Source: Leptospira mtsangambouensis
GTDB lineage: Bacteria > Spirochaetota > Leptospiria > Leptospirales > Leptospiraceae
NCBI RefSeq assembly: GCF_004770475.1
Contig: NZ_RQHK01000002.1
Coordinates: 141,001 to 205,000 of the forward strand
DNA length: 64,000 bases
Direction of reading: 5' to 3'
Position 1 is the stretch's first letter. Each line of letters starts with the position of its first letter. The position numbers and the translations under genes are program-made. The notes beneath the pieces were generated by a model, which saw only the letters and a list, made by a program, of their open reading frames with translations, ran no database searches and had not been told where the DNA came from. Below, piece by piece: positions 37,364-46,773 of this stretch.

Positions 37364-38311
37364 TTATTTTAATTCAAATTTTCCATTCAGGATTTTATCT
37401 AGTTCTTCTTTTGTCGGTTGCATTTTTTGTATTTCTTGTTCAGAAGGAGTGATTTTTGATTTTATTTGATCTGTATTCAATCCATAACAAGGATCACTTG
37501 GATTTGTTTTTTGGTTTTTAATGGCATTGATCCATGTACAAGAAATTTTCATATAACCTAATGGACTTGGATGAACGTTATCATAATAATCCTCCGGAAG
37601 ACCTAGGATCGGATGCATATCAACCAAAGTGATTCTTGATCTAAGAGATGGTACAGTATTGATCCAATTAGTTTCTATTAGTTGATTATACTCTCTGATA
37701 TTTGTACTTAGAGTTTCATAGTTTGGTAGTATAGTAGCAGCTGCTGGTGAAATTCGAATGATTTTAGCAAGAAAAACTTGCGTTTTTGGATTCTTTGCAA
37801 GTAAAGCATTCACAACCTTAAAGAGATCTGTCATTGCATTGTTTGGAGATTTACCTTGGATTAGATCATTTGTCCCTGCGTGAACCAGTGTAATGTCAGC
37901 AAAACTCGCATAATTTGCAATTTGGAGAAGTTGGTCATTTCGCCAGCCAGGATAACCGTCGTGGGTTTGAGTATTCGTGATCCATTGTTGAGGGTTTGAT
38001 CCTCCGCTTTGGTATCCTTCTGTAGTAAATATAAATGCTTTGTTGGTAATGGCAAATTCAGTCATCCAAACTCTATATCCACCAACAGCTTGGTTGGGAG
38101 GCATACAGATAAATTGTCCAATAGAAGAAACTGGGCAAAAACCCCAGTCAGTAAATCCAAATCCATAAGTAATGGAATCCCCAAAAGGTCGAATTAAAAC
38201 AGGTTTGGTTATATCATAAGATAAATTTTTAGTCTGAGCCTCGATATTGAATGTCAGTAGCAATGTAATGGTTAGAAGTAAAAGTTTGATTTTTTGATTT
38301 TTGTTTTTCAT
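37364..38311 (-). CDS. Secreted SGNH/GDSL hydrolase (CE3-like esterase)
   Basis: 315 residues with signal peptide (KIKLLLLTITLLLTFNIEAQ). Block I RPFGDSITYGFG holds the nucleophile Ser; GGYRVWMTEF, the HDGYPGWRNDQL segment, block III HAGTNDLIQG and block V DNVHPSPLGYMKIS with the catalytic Asp and His complete the site. This set (GDSITYG, GGYR, H-x-GYPGW, GTND, VHP) resembles carbohydrate-esterase family 3, which deacetylates xylan and related polymers, but other SGNH esterases are possible. It stands alone, with a 250-bp gap before the next gene on the other side. Confidence 0.9.
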   Translation of the reverse strand: MKNKNQKIKLLLLTITLLLTFNIEAQTKNLSYDITKPVLIRPFGDSITYGFGFTDWGFCPVSSIGQFICMPPNQAVGGYRVWMTEFAITNKAFIFTTEGYQSGGSNPQQWITNTQTHDGYPGWRNDQLLQIANYASFADITLVHAGTNDLIQGKSPNNAMTDLFKVVNALLAKNPKTQVFLAKIIRISPAAATILPNYETLSTNIREYNQLIETNWINTVPSLRSRITLVDMHPILGLPEDYYDNVHPSPLGYMKISCTWINAIKNQKTNPSDPCYGLNTDQIKSKITPSEQEIQKMQPTKEELDKILNGKFELK

Positions 38312-38476
38312 TTTATCTACCTATCTGTTTTTTTGTCGAATATTTGGTATTTTGCATTTCAGCTAACTCGGAGTATATGAGTCTATTACCTGATCATGTA
38401 AACGATTAAATTTGATTTTTTGTTTGGGCGCATTGTTTTTTATATCAATTCTTTTCGTAAATGGAAAACTTTTGTT

Positions 38477-38491
38477 TCCCTGAATCAGGGA
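38477..38491. promoter_or_regulatory. Palindrome upstream of a small gene, possible operator
   Basis: A 15-bp palindrome with perfect 7-bp arms around one central base (TCCCTGA-A-TCAGGGA). It lies 85 bp before the small TTG-started gene, upstream of a weak promoter candidate (TTGTCG 38508, TATGAT 38533, 19-bp spacer). It could be a dimeric regulator site; no T run suggests it is not a terminator. Confidence 0.35.
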
Positions 38492-38561
38492 GATCCTAGT
38501 TTTCTATTTGTCGTAATTCTTAAGAATAAAAATATGATAAGCATAAGAGGGGAGTTAAAGT

Positions 38562-38783
38562 TTGTATACACTCATTCGTTTTGAAAATGTAGAATTAGCG
38601 CATATCCAAGTTGAAAAAGGAGGAGTAAAATCCTTTCCTTGTGGTTTTGATGCATCCAAACATACGATGGAAAAATCATCCCAAAGATTGGATTTAAAAA
38701 AAATCAGAGTAGCCGTTGCCAAATCAGCAAATGCTGATTCCGATATCTGTGGGACTTGTGTGGGTGCCTTGTATTCTAGTTGA
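38562..38783 (+). CDS. Small hypothetical protein with CxxC
   Basis: A 73-residue frame from a TTG with a good Shine-Dalgarno (GGGGAG, 7 nt spacing). It ends DSDICGTCVGALYSS, with a CxxC pair that could bind metal. An overlapping minus-strand frame (38555-38803) also exists but has no ribosome binding site; the plus frame is preferred. No homology is recognised. Confidence 0.45.
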   Translation: MYTLIRFENVELAHIQVEKGGVKSFPCGFDASKHTMEKSSQRLDLKKIRVAVAKSANADSDICGTCVGALYSS

Positions 38784-38862
38784 TTCGTTTGGATGGATAT
38801 CATCTAAGAATGGAAATCCGCTTGCCTTACCTTAAGCGGAAATCCAAAATATCCTTTAGGTT

Positions 38863-39504
38863 ATGAAACTATTATTCCAGTTTACCTTGGCATTTGCCTT
38901 ATCTTTCAGTTTTTCCTGTAATTTGCACTATTTTTCCATTGCAAACCATGGAACAAAAAATTCAGAAGTCTATGAAAATCTGCAGCAAGGGAAACTTCGT
39001 TTTAATCTTATTCGAAAAGCTGAATCCGGAAAAACAAATTTATATAATTCATCCGCACTCGAATATGAATTATCCAAATCAAAATTATTCAAGTTAAGCC
39101 AAACTACCAAAATAGATTTAACATATACATCCTCTTCGGGAGTGAACGGCGCCGGGATCTCTACAATTCTTTTTCTATTGACACTCGGGATTTTTCCTTC
39201 TTTGGAAGAATCACATTCTTGGGTAACCTTTACTCTTTCCAATAGAGATGATAAAAAACTAATCCGTGATTATACATACCCAATCAAAGGGAGAAGGATC
39301 AACTCCTGGTTAACGATTCCGTTTTATCTTATCCTTCCTATTTTTTCTAAATCCTTTGATGGTGGCATTGAGTATAACACTTCGAGTGCCTCCATTCGTT
39401 TGCTTGTGGATGCATTTGAGACTGATTTTGCAAATGATTGCAAAGAGAATCCAGAGTTATTGGAAAAATTACAATATCTTAGTCGGGAAATGATTGAATT
39501 ATAA
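38863..39504 (+). CDS. Putative lipoprotein (paralogue-like to 60659-61261)
   Basis: 213 residues with lipoprotein signal MKLLFQFTLAFALSFSFSCN, acylation at Cys19. The mature part contains STILFLLTLGIFPSLEESHS followed by WVTFTLSNRDDKKLIRDYTY, then hydrophobic WLTIPFYLILPIF, then a helical tail (RLLVDAFETDFANDCKENPE). The TLGIFP segment followed by a short beta strand and D-x-K-x-I is also present in the lipoprotein at 60659-61261 (TLGILPYYAGS; VVVKDKKGKVI), suggesting one family. Function unknown. Confidence 0.75.
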   Translation: MKLLFQFTLAFALSFSFSCNLHYFSIANHGTKNSEVYENLQQGKLRFNLIRKAESGKTNLYNSSALEYELSKSKLFKLSQTTKIDLTYTSSSGVNGAGISTILFLLTLGIFPSLEESHSWVTFTLSNRDDKKLIRDYTYPIKGRRINSWLTIPFYLILPIFSKSFDGGIEYNTSSASIRLLVDAFETDFANDCKENPELLEKLQYLSREMIEL

Positions 39505-39616
39505 AAAATTAATTTTTTTTTCGATTGTTTTACTTTATTGTAAATAGAGGCGTTTTTCAGCTGTAATCTGTTGTTTTGTTAGTTGACGAATGTTTTGCGC
39601 AATCAATAGTTAGCTG

Positions 39617-40000
39617 GTGAAATTATTTGTATTTCTTTCGTCCATGGTTCTTTTTGTAAATTGTAGCCAACTTGGAAAATCGGGGATTGGTGAAGAGACC
39701 ATTCTTGGTCGAGATATTTACGATGAACTGACAGTATATATCGGGCTTTATATGCAAGATGTTGCAAACGATCGTTTGAATTACTCCCGCAGGTTAAACG
39801 AGGTAACCATCCTATCCCGTTGGCCAGATGGAATGGGGGTAAGTTATCAAAAAAGAGATCTTTCATTTAACAAAAAAAAGGCGAGGTCTTGTATCGCACT
39901 GACTTCAAGTTACCTTCTTGCTTCAAGAGATGCTACGGGAACTTTGCTTTTAGCAACGGGTTGTAAACTCGAACCGGTGGCTCCCAATCCTCTTCCTTAA
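39617..40000 (+). CDS. Small putative lipoprotein
   Basis: 127 residues from a GTG. The start MKLFVFLSSMVLFVNCSQ gives a short lipoprotein signal with Cys16. The rest is helix-rich (GRDIYDELTVYIGLYMQDVA; RRLNEVTILSRWPDGMGVSY) and ends with a C-terminal Cys (LLATGCKLEPVAPN). A possible promoter (TTGACG 39583, TAGTTA 39607) would start transcription almost at the GTG, which would make the message nearly leaderless. Function unknown; similar small lipoproteins are common in leptospires. Confidence 0.68.
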   Translation: MKLFVFLSSMVLFVNCSQLGKSGIGEETILGRDIYDELTVYIGLYMQDVANDRLNYSRRLNEVTILSRWPDGMGVSYQKRDLSFNKKKARSCIALTSSYLLASRDATGTLLLATGCKLEPVAPNPLP

Positions 40001-40172
40001 AAAGTAAAATTTAAACTTCAGTTTACTTCTTATTTTTGCAAAAAATACACAACTCTTGCTCTGCGAAAAATTCGTAGATTCCCCTATGCCTGATTGACAA
40101 ATATCAACATGGTTTGTCTATAAAAAATGGACAACCGAGTTGATTCAAATTCCCATCCTTCTAGTTTACGAT

Positions 40173-41918
40173 ATGTTAGTTGAGAAAGATGGGAGAAAAC
40201 AATTGAAAAATGCAAAAGTAAATTTAGTTGAAAATGTTCTTACCGAATCAGATGTCATCATCTCTCGCACCGATGCAAAAGGATTGATTACATATGTGTC
40301 ACCTGACTTCGCAAGAATTTCCGAATATACTGTTGAAGAAATGATCGGGAAACCACATAACATAGTTCGGCATCCTGACATGCCAAAAATTGTGTTCCAA
40401 GAACTTTGGGACTATATTAAGGTAGGACTGCCTTGGACTGGAGCCGTTAAAAATAGAGCAAAATCAGGGAATTACTATTGGGTTGATGCCACAATCACGC
40501 CTATTTTAAACGAAGAAAGAAAGGTCATCGGTTATGTTTCGGTTCGGAAAAAATTGGCTGATGATAAAAAGAAGTATTTTGAAGAGTTATACAAAAAAAT
40601 GGGGAAACAAAAATTTTCTTTTGGGAAAAAAGGAAAAGTTGCAAAAAACCTTAGAACCGTTAAATATTTAGACGTTTTTTTTGTAATTGCGGGTTGCCTT
40701 CCTTTTTTAGGTTTATTTTGTTTTTTATATTCAGATAAACCATTATTATGCGGTAGTTTGTTTATGATGCAAGCATTGATTGCCTCTAGTTTTATCTATT
40801 TATTGTCTCAAAAAAATAAAAAACTACAAAAAGCAACAGAATCGGTTATTTCCGTTTCATCTGGTAGGTTCCAATATCCTGACCATTTTCATAACGATAG
40901 TAGGGATGAAGTCAAAATTATGTTACTCTCAATGAAGAGTATGAGCATTAACCTTTGGGGTATTGTTTCGCAAATCCAAAGGGCAACCCATGTATCCATT
41001 CGAATTTCTGAGGAATTAACTGACCTTACCAATCACTTTTTTACTTCTACCCATTCCATGGCTTCTGGAAGTGAAGAAGCGGCTGCCTGTATGGAAGAGT
41101 TGACTTCTGCTCTCACCAATATCAAACAAATCACAGCAAGCCATTCGGTGATCATGTCTGACATGAGAGATTATATGAATGCTGTGAACCAAAATTTAAA
41201 CGGAACACAGAATGCTTTAAGAGGATTGGATGAACTGTCAGTTCGCTCGACAGAAAAAGCCGATTTAGGAAAACAAAAAATATCAGATTCTTTGGAAGGT
41301 ATTGATGCTATCAAAAAGGTTTCTAGTAAAATTTTAAATATTGTATCCATGATCACAGAAATTGCGGACAGAACCAACTTGCTTTCGTTAAATGCCTCTA
41401 TTGAGGCAGCAAGGGCCGGCCATGTAGGTGCTGGATTTGCTATCGTTGCAAAAGAAATGATGAGTTTGAACGAACAAATTGCAGTGTCAGCTGAAGAAAT
41501 CAAAACTTATGTAGATGAGACATTGTCTGTGATCCAAGAAACTTCGACAAAGGTGAAAGATGCTTCCTTGGAAATTTTTTCAGTTTCCGATTTGTTTTAC
41601 GAAATGAAATCGATTTTAAATAAAGTGGCAGCATCCTTATACCATGACCTTCAAGAATCAAACCGAGTGAAGGTAAAATTAGAGTCTGTCGAGGACCAAG
41701 TCAATCAGATTGACCAATCTGTATTAGAGGCCAATTTGGCTTCCAAACAAATTTCAAGTATTCTTCTTGGGTTATCAGAGCAGGCTCAGGTCATAGCGTT
41801 TAAATCAGAAACTTTACATGAAAAGAGTTCTTTAGTAGTTTCGGAACCTAAAAAAATTATGGATTTAGTCGAACATTACCATACGGGTAGTACGGAAAGT
41901 ATGGAAATAACATCCTGA
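40173..41918 (+). CDS. Methyl-accepting chemotaxis protein with N-terminal PAS (Aer-like layout)
   Basis: 581 residues from the ATG at 40173. The frame is open to a TTG at 40140, and a TTG at 40203 has a better ribosome site (GGGAG), so the exact start is uncertain. The cytosolic PAS domain ([57 protein letters not shown]) is followed by two membrane segments (about 165-215) and a signalling domain with the hairpin tip [20 protein letters not shown]. As in Aer, sensing is probably by an internal, redox- or flavin-based signal. No CheA/CheW gene is near. Confidence 0.9.
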   Translation: MLVEKDGRKQLKNAKVNLVENVLTESDVIISRTDAKGLITYVSPDFARISEYTVEEMIGKPHNIVRHPDMPKIVFQELWDYIKVGLPWTGAVKNRAKSGNYYWVDATITPILNEERKVIGYVSVRKKLADDKKKYFEELYKKMGKQKFSFGKKGKVAKNLRTVKYLDVFFVIAGCLPFLGLFCFLYSDKPLLCGSLFMMQALIASSFIYLLSQKNKKLQKATESVISVSSGRFQYPDHFHNDSRDEVKIMLLSMKSMSINLWGIVSQIQRATHVSIRISEELTDLTNHFFTSTHSMASGSEEAAACMEELTSALTNIKQITASHSVIMSDMRDYMNAVNQNLNGTQNALRGLDELSVRSTEKADLGKQKISDSLEGIDAIKKVSSKILNIVSMITEIADRTNLLSLNASIEAARAGHVGAGFAIVAKEMMSLNEQIAVSAEEIKTYVDETLSVIQETSTKVKDASLEIFSVSDLFYEMKSILNKVAASLYHDLQESNRVKVKLESVEDQVNQIDQSVLEANLASKQISSILLGLSEQAQVIAFKSETLHEKSSLVVSEPKKIMDLVEHYHTGSTESMEITS

Positions 41919-41993
41919 AAGATTTTTGATCCGGATTCTATTTTTTTTAAATCCGAAAACCCTAAAGATGGAATGGGAAGATGTCACTTTTTG

Positions 41994-43772
41994 TTAAATA
42001 CGATCGACTAACAAAACTGTGACATCATCAGCAAAATCATTTGTTCCAACATACTCTCTGGCGGCCCGAATGAGATCGTCAGCGGAGTTTTGTGAATCAA
42101 GAGTTTTGGAATTTAAAATTGCCTTTTGGAACAAATCTTCATCATAACGTTTGTTATGGTCTTTTGACATATGTTCGGTAATCCCGTCAGTATACATGAC
42201 CAAACGATTTCCTGGTGCAAATGGAAACTTTTTTTCTTCGTAAAATAGATCGGGGATCAGCCCTAAAATTTTCCCTTTCACATCAAGTTGAATTAAAGGG
42301 GAGTCTTTTTTGTCCAATAAAAATGGGGCATGGTGGCCTGCGTTCGCACAAAGCAGAGTATTATTTTTGAGATCAATGATTCCATAGAATGCAGTGAGAA
42401 AATTTCCAGCTAACTTCCCATACAACATATGGTTCAAAGTTGTTAAAAATAATGAAGGACTATGTTTGATATCTGGTTCAAAATTTTTTAAAACCATATG
42501 GGCCATTGCAGCGAGAACAGCTGCGGAAAGTCCATGTCCAGAAATGTCTGCAATCAATATTGAAAACTTAGAATCTTCTAATTCAGTTACATCATAAAAG
42601 TCACCGCCAACTTGTTCCAGAGGAATGTGTGCCACACCGTAAGAAAGTCCGTTTGAATTTGGAAGAATCGATGGCATAATTTTTTTCATTATGTTCTTTG
42701 CTCGATTCAACTCTTTTCCTGTATCAACAATTTGATGGAATAGTTGTGCGTTTTTGATCGTGCTACTGAGTCTTGCCGCAATATTTGTTAATAAATCTAA
42801 ATCAGAATGTTGAAATGCATACCCAGAAACTTTGTTGTTGATGCTGATGACTCCAAGTAACTCCTCTTGAAAGACGAGCGGTGCCGAGATAAGAGATTTG
42901 GATTCAAATTTATATGGAGCAAGTTTGTTGTATCTAGGATCTAAGTCCAAGTTGTGAATGAGAAGGCTTTCTCTTTTTTCAGCAACCCATCCGGAGACAC
43001 CTGTCCCGTAAGGAACTTTGATTTGGTCATAAGCATCTTCTGGAATTCCTTTTGCAGAAAGAATACTTAATTCTTGTTTGTCGGCATTTGCTAAATAGAT
43101 AGTTCCAGAAGAAGCTCCCAAATATTCTAAAACTCGATTTAGAATCCATTTGCCTAGTTCGTTTAGGCTTTTTTCGGAAACTGATAATTTTTCAAATTCA
43201 TATAATAGAGACAATTCGAGAATTCGTTTGTCCAAACTGTCTTTGGTATTTGCATTTTGTATGGCAGTGGCAGCAACTTCGGAAAGAGAAATTAAATATT
43301 CCAAATCGGAAGCATCAAAGATTCTGTTATTTGTTTTGTTGATAACTTCTAAAGTTCCGATCAGCCTTTCTTCAACAAACAAAGGCACACAAATCAGTGA
43401 CTTTGTTTTGAATCCAGTTCGTTTGTCCATACTTGCATTGAATCTTTGGTCTTGGTAAGCATCTTCTAGGGCGATTGGTTTTTTTTCTCTCGCTACCATA
43501 CCCACAATCCCTTCACCTAACTCTAATCGAGCGTACTGTTGGATGATCTCTCCCTTTTCTCCTAAAGCCACTTCACAATACAAAAATTCTTCATCTTCTA
43601 GAAGAAAGAGCGAACTTGCTTCGGCTTCTAGTAGATCTTTAGAATATAACATAATGAGTGGCAAAAGTTGGTGTAAATCCAGGTTTGCATTCAGAATGGA
43701 AGAAATATGGAGTAGGCTACGAAACTTACTAAGGCTAGTTTGAGGGTCTAACGACATGGACACGGTACCCAT
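41994..43772 (-). CDS. GAF-GAF-SpoIIE (PP2C) phosphatase
   Basis: 592 residues, cytosolic. GAF 1 (about 25-175: IMLYSKDLLEAEASSLFLLE; GIVGMVAREKKPIALEDAYQ), GAF 2 (about 195-350: ILNRVLEYLGASSGTIYLAN; GTGVSGWVAEKRESLLIHN) and a C-terminal SpoIIE PP2C domain with LEQVGGDFYDVTEL, LIADISGHGLSAAVLAAMAH and RLVMYTDGITEHMSKDH plus the metal Asp in GTNDFADDVTVLLVDR. It probably dephosphorylates a STAS protein in response to a small ligand bound by the GAF domains. GAGAGAAAA precedes the ATG at 43772. It is divergent from nirK. Confidence 0.93.
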   Translation of the reverse strand: MGTVSMSLDPQTSLSKFRSLLHISSILNANLDLHQLLPLIMLYSKDLLEAEASSLFLLEDEEFLYCEVALGEKGEIIQQYARLELGEGIVGMVAREKKPIALEDAYQDQRFNASMDKRTGFKTKSLICVPLFVEERLIGTLEVINKTNNRIFDASDLEYLISLSEVAATAIQNANTKDSLDKRILELSLLYEFEKLSVSEKSLNELGKWILNRVLEYLGASSGTIYLANADKQELSILSAKGIPEDAYDQIKVPYGTGVSGWVAEKRESLLIHNLDLDPRYNKLAPYKFESKSLISAPLVFQEELLGVISINNKVSGYAFQHSDLDLLTNIAARLSSTIKNAQLFHQIVDTGKELNRAKNIMKKIMPSILPNSNGLSYGVAHIPLEQVGGDFYDVTELEDSKFSILIADISGHGLSAAVLAAMAHMVLKNFEPDIKHSPSLFLTTLNHMLYGKLAGNFLTAFYGIIDLKNNTLLCANAGHHAPFLLDKKDSPLIQLDVKGKILGLIPDLFYEEKKFPFAPGNRLVMYTDGITEHMSKDHNKRYDEDLFQKAILNSKTLDSQNSADDLIRAAREYVGTNDFADDVTVLLVDRI

Positions 43773-43902
43773 TTTTCTCTCAGTTTCGAATTCGTCGATT
43801 TAGAAATGCAATTTAGTTTTTCCTTAAAATCAGAAAACAGAGGAAAAAATACTTCTCGATTCTCCATTTTTGTGCATTTTGTAACGTTTTCACTCAGATC
43901 CC

Positions 43903-43944
43903 TTGATTTGTATCAATGAGGTTTGGGTTGACATAATTTAGAAT
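43903..43944 (+). promoter_or_regulatory. FNR/DNR-type box and -10 of the nirK promoter
   Basis: TTGAT-TTGT-ATCAA (43903-43916) matches the FNR/DNR consensus TTGATnnnnATCAA at every base. TAGAAT (43939-43944, 5 of 6 to TATAAT) lies so that a start at 43951 puts the box centre at -41.5, exactly class II FNR geometry. No good -35 hexamer is needed in that class. The predicted start lies after the first possible ATG of nirK, supporting the later ATG. Confidence 0.8.
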
Positions 43945-43963
43945 GAAACCAGAGGATACGGAC

Positions 43964-45364
43964 ATGCTGACGAAACTACCGAAACCCAAGAACTTCGAGA
44001 TTTATCTTCTCCTTATGATCATAACAAGTTTATTCTCTGTTTGTTCAGGGCAGAAAACAGAAGAGGCAAAACTCACTTATGCGCCTGAAGTGCCACCTCA
44101 TATTGATAGGACAAACGAAGCCAAAGTCATCGTTAATATGGAAACTGTGGAAGTTGTGGGTCGGCTTTCCGATGGAGTCGAATATACGTTTTGGACTTTT
44201 GGTGGATCTGTACCTGGGCCAATGATTCGTGTAAGGGAAGGAGACGAGGTAGAATTTCATTTAAAAAATCATCCTTCCAGTAAAATGCCACATAACATTG
44301 ATTTGCATGCAGTTACTGGACAAGGTGGAGGAGCTGCAGCCTCTCTTACAATTCCAGGGCACGCGTCTAAATTTTCTTTTAAAGCTTTAAATCCAGGATT
44401 GTACATTTACCACTGTGCTACTTCTCCTGTGGGAATGCACATTGCGAACGGAATGTACGGTTTGATTTTTGTTCAACCCAAAGATGATCTCCCTAAAGTA
44501 GACAAAGAATACTATGTTGTACAAAGTGAGTTCTATACCAAAGGTAAAAATGGAGAACCTGGTCTTCAACCGTTTAGCATGGAAAAAGCGATAACCGAAA
44601 TTCCTGATTACGTTGTTTTTAATGGTTCAGTAGGTTCTTTGGTCGAAGACCGAGCCATCACTGCGAAAGTGGGAGAAACTGTGCGATTGTTTGTTGGGAA
44701 CGGTGGCCCTAATTTAGTGTCCTCCTTTCACGTGATTGGAGAAATTTTTGATAATGTTTATACAGAAGGTGGAATACTACCGAATCAAAAAAATGTTCAA
44801 ACCACTCTCATTCCAGCCGGTGGTTCTGCCATTGTTGATTTTAAAGTTGAGGTCCCAGGTACTTTGATTCTTGTTGATCATTCTATTTTTAGAACATTTA
44901 ACAAAGGTTCACTTGGAATGTTGAAAGTCGAAGGAGAACCCAATGCAACTGTATATTCTGGAAAACAGGATGATACAGTTTACCTTCCAGAAGGACCAGC
45001 CATCCAAAGGATGGTAACTGAAGTAAAACCAAAGGTTTCTGCAAAAACTCCAAAAGAAATTTTGGCAAATGGGGAAAGAGTTTATAAATCAGTTTGTGCT
45101 GCTTGTCATATGAAAGAAGGACAAGGAGTCGTTGGTGTCTTCCCACCCCTTGCGAAGTCTGATTATTTAAATGCTGACAAAGCTCGCGCGATCCAAATTT
45201 TGAAAAAAGGGCTTAGTGGTCCAATCACAGTGAATGGACAAAAATATAATAACGTTATGCCTCATTTGGAACTTTCGAATGAAGAGATTGCTAGTGTCCT
45301 AAGTTATGTATACAACCAATGGGGAAACAAAGGAATTATGGTTTCTGAAGCTGAGGTAAAATAA
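43964..45364 (+). CDS. nirK: Copper nitrite reductase (AniA-type NirK) with C-terminal cytochrome c
   Basis: 466 residues from the ATG at 43964, chosen over 43943 because the predicted transcript starts near 43951 and AGAGGA lies 7 nt before this ATG. It reduces nitrite to nitric oxide. A lipoprotein signal ([19 protein letters not shown]) puts acylation at Cys27, as in the outer-membrane AniA of Neisseria. Copper ligands are visible in [47 protein letters not shown] and [10 protein letters not shown]. The tail (about 375-460) is a class I cytochrome c with [20 protein letters not shown] and a distal Met in [14 protein letters not shown], so electrons can enter directly. nirV and a SCO gene follow. 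Confidence 0.93.
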   Translation: MLTKLPKPKNFEIYLLLMIITSLFSVCSGQKTEEAKLTYAPEVPPHIDRTNEAKVIVNMETVEVVGRLSDGVEYTFWTFGGSVPGPMIRVREGDEVEFHLKNHPSSKMPHNIDLHAVTGQGGGAAASLTIPGHASKFSFKALNPGLYIYHCATSPVGMHIANGMYGLIFVQPKDDLPKVDKEYYVVQSEFYTKGKNGEPGLQPFSMEKAITEIPDYVVFNGSVGSLVEDRAITAKVGETVRLFVGNGGPNLVSSFHVIGEIFDNVYTEGGILPNQKNVQTTLIPAGGSAIVDFKVEVPGTLILVDHSIFRTFNKGSLGMLKVEGEPNATVYSGKQDDTVYLPEGPAIQRMVTEVKPKVSAKTPKEILANGERVYKSVCAACHMKEGQGVVGVFPPLAKSDYLNADKARAIQILKKGLSGPITVNGQKYNNVMPHLELSNEEIASVLSYVYNQWGNKGIMVSEAEVK

Positions 45365-45388
45365 GTTCAATACTTATGTAATCAGGCA

Positions 45389-46156
45389 ATGAATCGTTTT
45401 TTTGTTTTTTTAATCCTCATTTTAACCATTTCACTTTCTGCTGAAATGGTTAAAATACCTAGAGGAAGTTTGAAACCGTTTTTAAGGGGAAGCGAATTCA
45501 AGTTAGGTGGACAGATAATCGTAAAGGGTTTTTATTTGGATGAATATCCTGTTACCAAAAAAGAATATTTTGAATTTATCGAAGCCAATCCTGAATGGAA
45601 AAAGGGAAAAGTCTCCCATTTGTTTGCTGATGGTGGGTATTTGGGAGATTGGAAAGAAAAGGTTCCAATAAGCCGCGATTCCAATTCTCCCGTAACTTAT
45701 GTTTCCTGGTTTAGCGCTAATGCATATTGCAGCTGGAAAGGGAAACGTTTGCCTACCGAATCAGAATGGGAGTATGTAGCCAGTATTCCTCCCACTGGGA
45801 AAAATAAAAAAGCTGTCGAATCGGTAATACTAGGTTGGTATGGGGAACAAAAACCAGAATATCTTCCATCTGTAGGTAAATATAAAAATGGTTTGGGAGT
45901 GTATGACCAACATGGAATGATTTGGGAATGGGTATTTGATTTTAATAATACTTCTGTGACTGGTGATTCAAGACAAGATACCGATTTAGAAAGTAATCTT
46001 TTTTGTGGCGGTGGTTCATTAAAGGCTAATGATTTTTCCAATTATGCATCTTACATGCGTTATGGGTATCGTGCTGGATTGAAAGGTTGGTATACAGCCA
46101 AATATTTAGGGTTTAGATGTGCATCAGATATTAAAATAAAGGACAATCCATTATGA
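45389..46156 (+). CDS. nirV: NirV-like SUMF1/FGE-domain protein
   Basis: 255 residues with an N-terminal signal peptide (RFFVFLILILTISLSAEM). The formylglycine-generating-enzyme (SUMF1) fold is shown by MVKIPRGSLKPFLRGSEFKL, VKGFYLDEYPVTKKEYFEFI, VTYVSWFSANAYCSWKGKRL followed by PTESEWEYVA, DQHGMIWEWVFDF and KYLGFRCASD. The paired catalytic cysteines of true FGE are not seen, so it is probably not a sulfatase activator. SUMF1-like NirV proteins are often next to nirK, where their role is undefined. It overlaps the SCO gene by 4 bp (ATGA). Confidence 0.85.
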   Translation: MNRFFVFLILILTISLSAEMVKIPRGSLKPFLRGSEFKLGGQIIVKGFYLDEYPVTKKEYFEFIEANPEWKKGKVSHLFADGGYLGDWKEKVPISRDSNSPVTYVSWFSANAYCSWKGKRLPTESEWEYVASIPPTGKNKKAVESVILGWYGEQKPEYLPSVGKYKNGLGVYDQHGMIWEWVFDFNNTSVTGDSRQDTDLESNLFCGGGSLKANDFSNYASYMRYGYRAGLKGWYTAKYLGFRCASDIKIKDNPL

Positions 46157-46773
46157 AATTTCAATCTACTTTTCAATTCATCATCTTTTTTATTTGTTTG
46201 GTTTTTTGTTCCGGCTGTGACGAACAAAATTCAATCAACCATCACCACCATCATGGAGAAGAACATGTGTTGGCTGCAAATGATGCTGCACAAGGCAGTT
46301 TGTTTGATTTAGGTTCCAAGTGGACAACCGAATCAAACAAAACGATCGAATTGAACCAATACCGAGGTTCTCTTTTTATCATTAGTATGTTTTATGCAAC
46401 TTGCCAGTCCATTTGCCCAAGACTTGTGGCTGATATGGAACAATTAGCCAAAAAAATAAAGGAATCAGCTGGCCATGAGCCTCGTATGGTTCTAGTTAGT
46501 TTTGATTCTGAAAAAGACAGTCCAGATGTCCTGAATGCTTATAAAAAGAAAATGAAACTGAACGACAATTGGACTCTTCTATCTGGAAAGGAAACAGACA
46601 TTCGAATGTTATCCGTTGTTCTTGGTATCAATTATAAAAAGATTTCCAATGGAGAATTTAATCATTCGGCAGTTTATAGTTTAGTTTCCAAAGAAGGTTT
46701 TATTGTTTCACGAGTTGAAGGTATAGGATCAAATGCAGATGGTTTAATTTCCCAATACCAAAAATTAAAATAA
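46153..46773 (+). CDS. SCO/SenC-family copper chaperone lipoprotein
   Basis: 206 residues. The lipoprotein signal (FQFIIFFICLVFCSGCDEQ, Cys22) is followed by a His-rich segment NHHHHHGEEH (about 28-37) likely to bind copper or zinc. The thioredoxin-fold core has the copper site FYATCQSICPRLVADM (C-x3-C) and the ligand His in NGEFNHSAVYSLV; RMVLVSFDSEKDSPD is also typical. SCO proteins deliver copper to cytochrome oxidase; here the operon position after nirK/nirV suggests copper delivery to NirK. It is the last gene of the nitrite cassette. Confidence 0.92.
   Translation: MKFQSTFQFIIFFICLVFCSGCDEQNSINHHHHHGEEHVLAANDAAQGSLFDLGSKWTTESNKTIELNQYRGSLFIISMFYATCQSICPRLVADMEQLAKKIKESAGHEPRMVLVSFDSEKDSPDVLNAYKKKMKLNDNWTLLSGKETDIRMLSVVLGINYKKISNGEFNHSAVYSLVSKEGFIVSRVEGIGSNADGLISQYQKLK

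Noticed and set aside
38555..38803. 82-residue minus-strand frame
   Set aside because: Overlaps the plus-strand small gene, which has a strong ribosome site; the minus frame has none.
41932..41955. Possible terminator between the receptor and GAF-GAF-PP2C genes
   Set aside because: Only 6-bp arms around a 12-nt T-rich loop; too weak to call.
43928..43933. TTGACA upstream of nirK as a -35 element
   Set aside because: No -10 at the right distance downstream, and its position conflicts with the much better FNR-box geometry.
46246..46260. Run of His codons suggesting an engineered tag
   Set aside because: It lies in natural context after a lipobox in a copper chaperone and the flanks are ordinary; a native metal-binding segment is the simpler reading.
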